NCBI GenBank assembly: GCA_039818945.1
Contig: JBCBSZ010000021.1
Location: 1-64,000, forward strand
Direction of reading: 5' to 3'
Length of the DNA: 64,000 nt
Origin: JBCBSZ01 sp039818945
GTDB taxonomy: Bacteria > Actinomycetota > Acidimicrobiia > Acidimicrobiales > Poriferisodalaceae
Shown here: piece by piece, positions 61,894 through 64,000 of the stretch
How the letters are laid out: every line of letters starts with the position of its first letter
Numbering within the stretch: the first letter of the stretch is position 1
Translations under genes and position numbers: made by a program
The notes under the pieces: model-generated
What the model saw: the letters and a program-made list of their open reading frames with translations, nothing else
The model's database searches: none
Told to the model about the DNA's origin: nothing

Positions 61894-63198
61894 TCAGCCC
61901 GGGCGGACCCACGCCATCGGCGCGTTGCCCTCGGCGTCGACCTTCTCCTCGTAGCCGTTGAGCTCGGCGCGGCCGACCACCATGTGGTGGACCTCGTCGG
62001 GGCCGTCGGCGAGGCGCAGGGTGCGCATGCTGGCGTACATCCGGGCGAGCGGCGTCCACTGCGACACGCCGATGCCGCCGTGCATCTGCATCGCCTCGTC
62101 GATGATCTGACACACGCGTGCCGGGACCATCGCCTTGATGGCGCTGACCCAGATGCGGGCCTCGGCGTTGCCGAGCTCGTCCATGGCCTTGGCGGCCTGC
62201 AGCACCATGAGGCGCATGGCCTCGATGTCGATGCGGGCCTTGGCGATGATCTCGGTGTTCGCCCCCAGCTTGGCCAGCGGGCGGCCGAAGGCCTCGCGGC
62301 CGAGACCGCGGCCGACCATCATGTCGAGCGCCCGCTCGGCGGCACCGATGGCCCGCATGCAGTGGTGGATGCGGCCCGGGCCCAGGCGCACCTGGGAGAT
62401 CTCGAAGCCGCGGCCCTCGCCGAGCAGCAGGTTGGTCTTCGGGACCCGCACGTCGTTGAGGCGGATGTGCATGTGGCCGTGGGGCGCGTCGTCCTCGCCG
62501 AACACGTGCATCGCGCCGAGGATCTCGACGCCGGGCGTGTCGAGCGGCACGAGGATCTGGGACTGGCGCTTGTGGGGCGGTCCGTCGGGGTTGGTGACGA
62601 CCATGCAGATCATCACCTTGCAGCGGGGGTCGCCGGCGCCGGACGTCCAGTACTTCTCGCCGTTGATGACGTACTCGTCGCCGTCGAGGACCGCCCGGGT
62701 GGAGATGTTCTTGGCGTCGGAGGAGGCGACGGAGGGCTCGGTCATGCCGAAGCAGGACCGGATCTCGCCGGCGAGGAGCGGCTCGAGCCACCGCTCCTTC
62801 TGCTCGGGCGTGCCGACCCGCTCGAGCACCTCCATGTTGCCGGTGTCGGGCGCGGAGCAGTTGAGGCACTCCGACGCCAGCGGCACCTTGCCGAGCTCGA
62901 ACGCGATGTAGGCGTAGTCGAGGTTGGAGAGGCCCTCGCCGGTCTCGGCATCGGGGAGGAAGAAGTTCCACAGCCCCTGGTCCTTGGCCATCTGCTTGAC
63001 CCCGTCGAGCAGCTCGAGCTGGCCGTCGGCGTAGCTCCAGCGGTCCTCGCGGCCCTCACCGAGCGCGTCGAACTTCTCCGACATCGGGACGACCTCGTCG
63101 GCGATGAACTTCTTCACCGCGTCGAGCAACGGCTTGGCCCCCTCGCTGATCGACAGGTCGTACATCTCCGGCGTCCTGATCAGCCCCGGCACGCTCAT
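61894..63198 (-). CDS. Acyl-CoA dehydrogenase
   Basis: 434-residue acyl-CoA dehydrogenase. Motifs: CFGMTEPSVASSDAKNIS, VINGEKYWTSGAGDPRCK (core NGEKYWTSGA), FGRPLAKLGANTEII and the C-terminal MQMHGGIGVSQWTPLARMYA. FAD and catalytic residues appear normal. Size and sequence fit the long-chain/branched FadE2-like group. ATG 63198 has GAGGAGGG upstream. Located 77 bp after the P450 gene, with which it may act in lipid or steroid catabolism. Confidence 0.94.
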   Translation of the reverse strand: MSVPGLIRTPEMYDLSISEGAKPLLDAVKKFIADEVVPMSEKFDALGEGREDRWSYADGQLELLDGVKQMAKDQGLWNFFLPDAETGEGLSNLDYAYIAFELGKVPLASECLNCSAPDTGNMEVLERVGTPEQKERWLEPLLAGEIRSCFGMTEPSVASSDAKNISTRAVLDGDEYVINGEKYWTSGAGDPRCKVMICMVVTNPDGPPHKRQSQILVPLDTPGVEILGAMHVFGEDDAPHGHMHIRLNDVRVPKTNLLLGEGRGFEISQVRLGPGRIHHCMRAIGAAERALDMMVGRGLGREAFGRPLAKLGANTEIIAKARIDIEAMRLMVLQAAKAMDELGNAEARIWVSAIKAMVPARVCQIIDEAMQMHGGIGVSQWTPLARMYASMRTLRLADGPDEVHHMVVGRAELNGYEEKVDAEGNAPMAWVRPG

Positions 63199-63232
63199 GG
63201 GTCCCTCCTCATCTGGCGACGGGGACGAACGT

Positions 63233-63254
63233 ACTCGGCGGCGCGGCGCCGAGT
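63233..63254 (-). terminator. Hairpin downstream of the P450 gene
   Basis: ACTCGGCG and CGCCGAGT pair over 8 bp around a 6-nt GC loop, 22-43 bp after the P450 stop and 35 bp upstream of the acyl-CoA dehydrogenase start. Likely terminates or attenuates the P450 message. Confidence 0.5.
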
Positions 63255-63275
63255 CAGACCGAGCCGGGCGCCTTC

Positions 63276-64000
63276 TCAGCGGTTGAGCAGCACGGGGATG
63301 GAGCGCGGACCCCGGATCTGACCGTTGGCCCACGTGGTGTGCCCGTCGGGATCGAGCTCGTAGTCCGGGAAGGCCCGGATCCACTCCTGGAACGCCACCA
63401 GCATCTCCATGCGGGCCAGGTTGGACCCGACGCAGCGGTGGATGCCGAGTCCGAACGCGCTGTGCCGGTTGGCGGCGCGGTCGACGACGAAGTCGTCGGC
63501 CTGCTCGAACATCGCCGGGTCGCGGTTCGCGGCGGGAAACGTGAGCAGCACCTGGTCGCCGGCGTGCATCGGGCAGCCGCCGACCTCGGTGTCGGCGATG
63601 ACCTGCCGCGCCATCGTGACCGGCGAGTAGTAGCGGAGCACCTCCTCGACGGCCATCGGCCACAGCGGATCGTCGAGCGGGGTCTCGGCCAGCCGGCGGC
63701 GGTCCTCCGGGTGCTGGGCGAAGTGCCACAGGCCGGAGCCGATGCCGGACCAGGTGGTGTCGATGCCGGCGAGGATCAGCAGCGCCAGGTAGCCGGTCTG
63801 GTGCTCCTGGTCGACGACCTCACCGTCGATCTCGGCGGTCGACACGAGCGTGGCCAGGTCGTCGCGGGGATCGTCGAGTCGCTGCTCGATGAGGTGCCCG
63901 AAGTACTCCTGCATCTCCAGACGGACCTGGTTGCGGACCTCGTTGTCCTTCGGGGCCACCTGGAAGTTGAGGTGGATCCAGTTCCGGAAGATGTCGGCGT
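63276..64000 (-). CDS. Cytochrome P450, N-terminus beyond window
   Basis: At least 241 C-terminal residues of a bacterial P450; the frame is open to base 64000 (FRNWIHLNFQVAPKDNEVR near the break). I-helix oxygen groove LILAGIDTTWSGIGS (acidic-Thr pair Asp-Thr), K-helix EEVLRY (ExxR), and the heme loop SAFGLGIHRCVGSNLARME with the axial Cys. Probably dependent on ferredoxin. The substrate is unknown; neighbours suggest lipid/steroid metabolism. Confidence 0.93.
   Translation of the reverse strand, partial: ADIFRNWIHLNFQVAPKDNEVRNQVRLEMQEYFGHLIEQRLDDPRDDLATLVSTAEIDGEVVDQEHQTGYLALLILAGIDTTWSGIGSGLWHFAQHPEDRRRLAETPLDDPLWPMAVEEVLRYYSPVTMARQVIADTEVGGCPMHAGDQVLLTFPAANRDPAMFEQADDFVVDRAANRHSAFGLGIHRCVGSNLARMEMLVAFQEWIRAFPDYELDPDGHTTWANGQIRGPRSIPVLLNR

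Overview
The window is about 70% GC, strongly third-position-GC biased and densely coded. It looks like chromosomal DNA of a heterotrophic actinobacterium, most likely an Acidimicrobiia relative (Ilumatobacter/Iamia-like; inferred). Supporting traits are an F420-type luciferase-family oxidoreductase, monomeric NADP isocitrate dehydrogenase, a WS/DGAT acyltransferase, a SCO6745/SalK-family protein, many TauD, acyl-CoA dehydrogenase, Rieske and P450 genes, and frequent GTG starts with 4-bp overlaps. I saw no phage, insertion sequence, CRISPR array, rRNA or tRNA.

Layout. 1-3.8 kb: the C-terminal part of a TauD dioxygenase, an AraC regulator, an SRPBCC protein, and two tandem carboxymuconolactone-decarboxylase (CMD) genes. 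The second CMD gene is read through an in-frame TGA exactly where the second Cys of the CxxC centre belongs, with a bSECIS-like hairpin just downstream, so it is a candidate selenoprotein. A SCO6745-like gene follows. 3.8-10.3 kb (minus strand): SDR, a NitT/TauT-type ABC importer, a Zn-alcohol dehydrogenase and a membrane GGDEF cyclase in one run. 10.3-16.7 kb: a phosphotransferase, a VapBC pair, a Rieske oxygenase, icd and yaaA. 16.7-31.6 kb (almost all minus strand): a metallo-hydrolase, a lipoprotein, an EamA transporter, a very large membrane GGDEF-EAL-acetyltransferase fusion, an ArsR/AHSA1/SnoaL/TauD set, a ferric-reductase-like/ApbE/repeat-protein cluster, nitronate monooxygenase, ilvD, malonyl-CoA decarboxylase and a nitroreductase.

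31.7-43.6 kb holds small envelope and hypothetical proteins, an M15 peptidase lipoprotein, an acyl-CoA dehydrogenase, a two-gene ABC exporter, a YeiH-type exporter, a WS/DGAT homologue with a broken active-site motif, an alpha/beta hydrolase, a PLP decarboxylase, an SDR and an F420 oxidoreductase. 43.6-57.1 kb is a glycoside-utilisation locus: GH3, a LacI regulator with tandem operators, two sugar ABC permeases, a sugar-binding lipoprotein, an FG-GAP/UnbV lipoprotein, a four-helix membrane protein, a MalK-type ATPase, a GH4 glycosidase and a vanadium-haloperoxidase-like enzyme with all core vanadate ligands conserved. 57.1-61.2 kb: an Lrp regulator and two very different phosphofructokinases in a row, one with pyrophosphate-type active-site residues and one a tandem, eukaryote-like two-domain enzyme. 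61.5-64 kb: a CHMI isomerase, an acyl-CoA dehydrogenase and a truncated cytochrome P450.

The most promising leads are the CMD selenoprotein candidate, the c-di-GMP/acetyltransferase fusion, the haloperoxidase and UnbV genes embedded in a sugar-import operon, the PFK pair, and the ApbE cluster whose repeat protein ends in a flavinylation-like SGAS.
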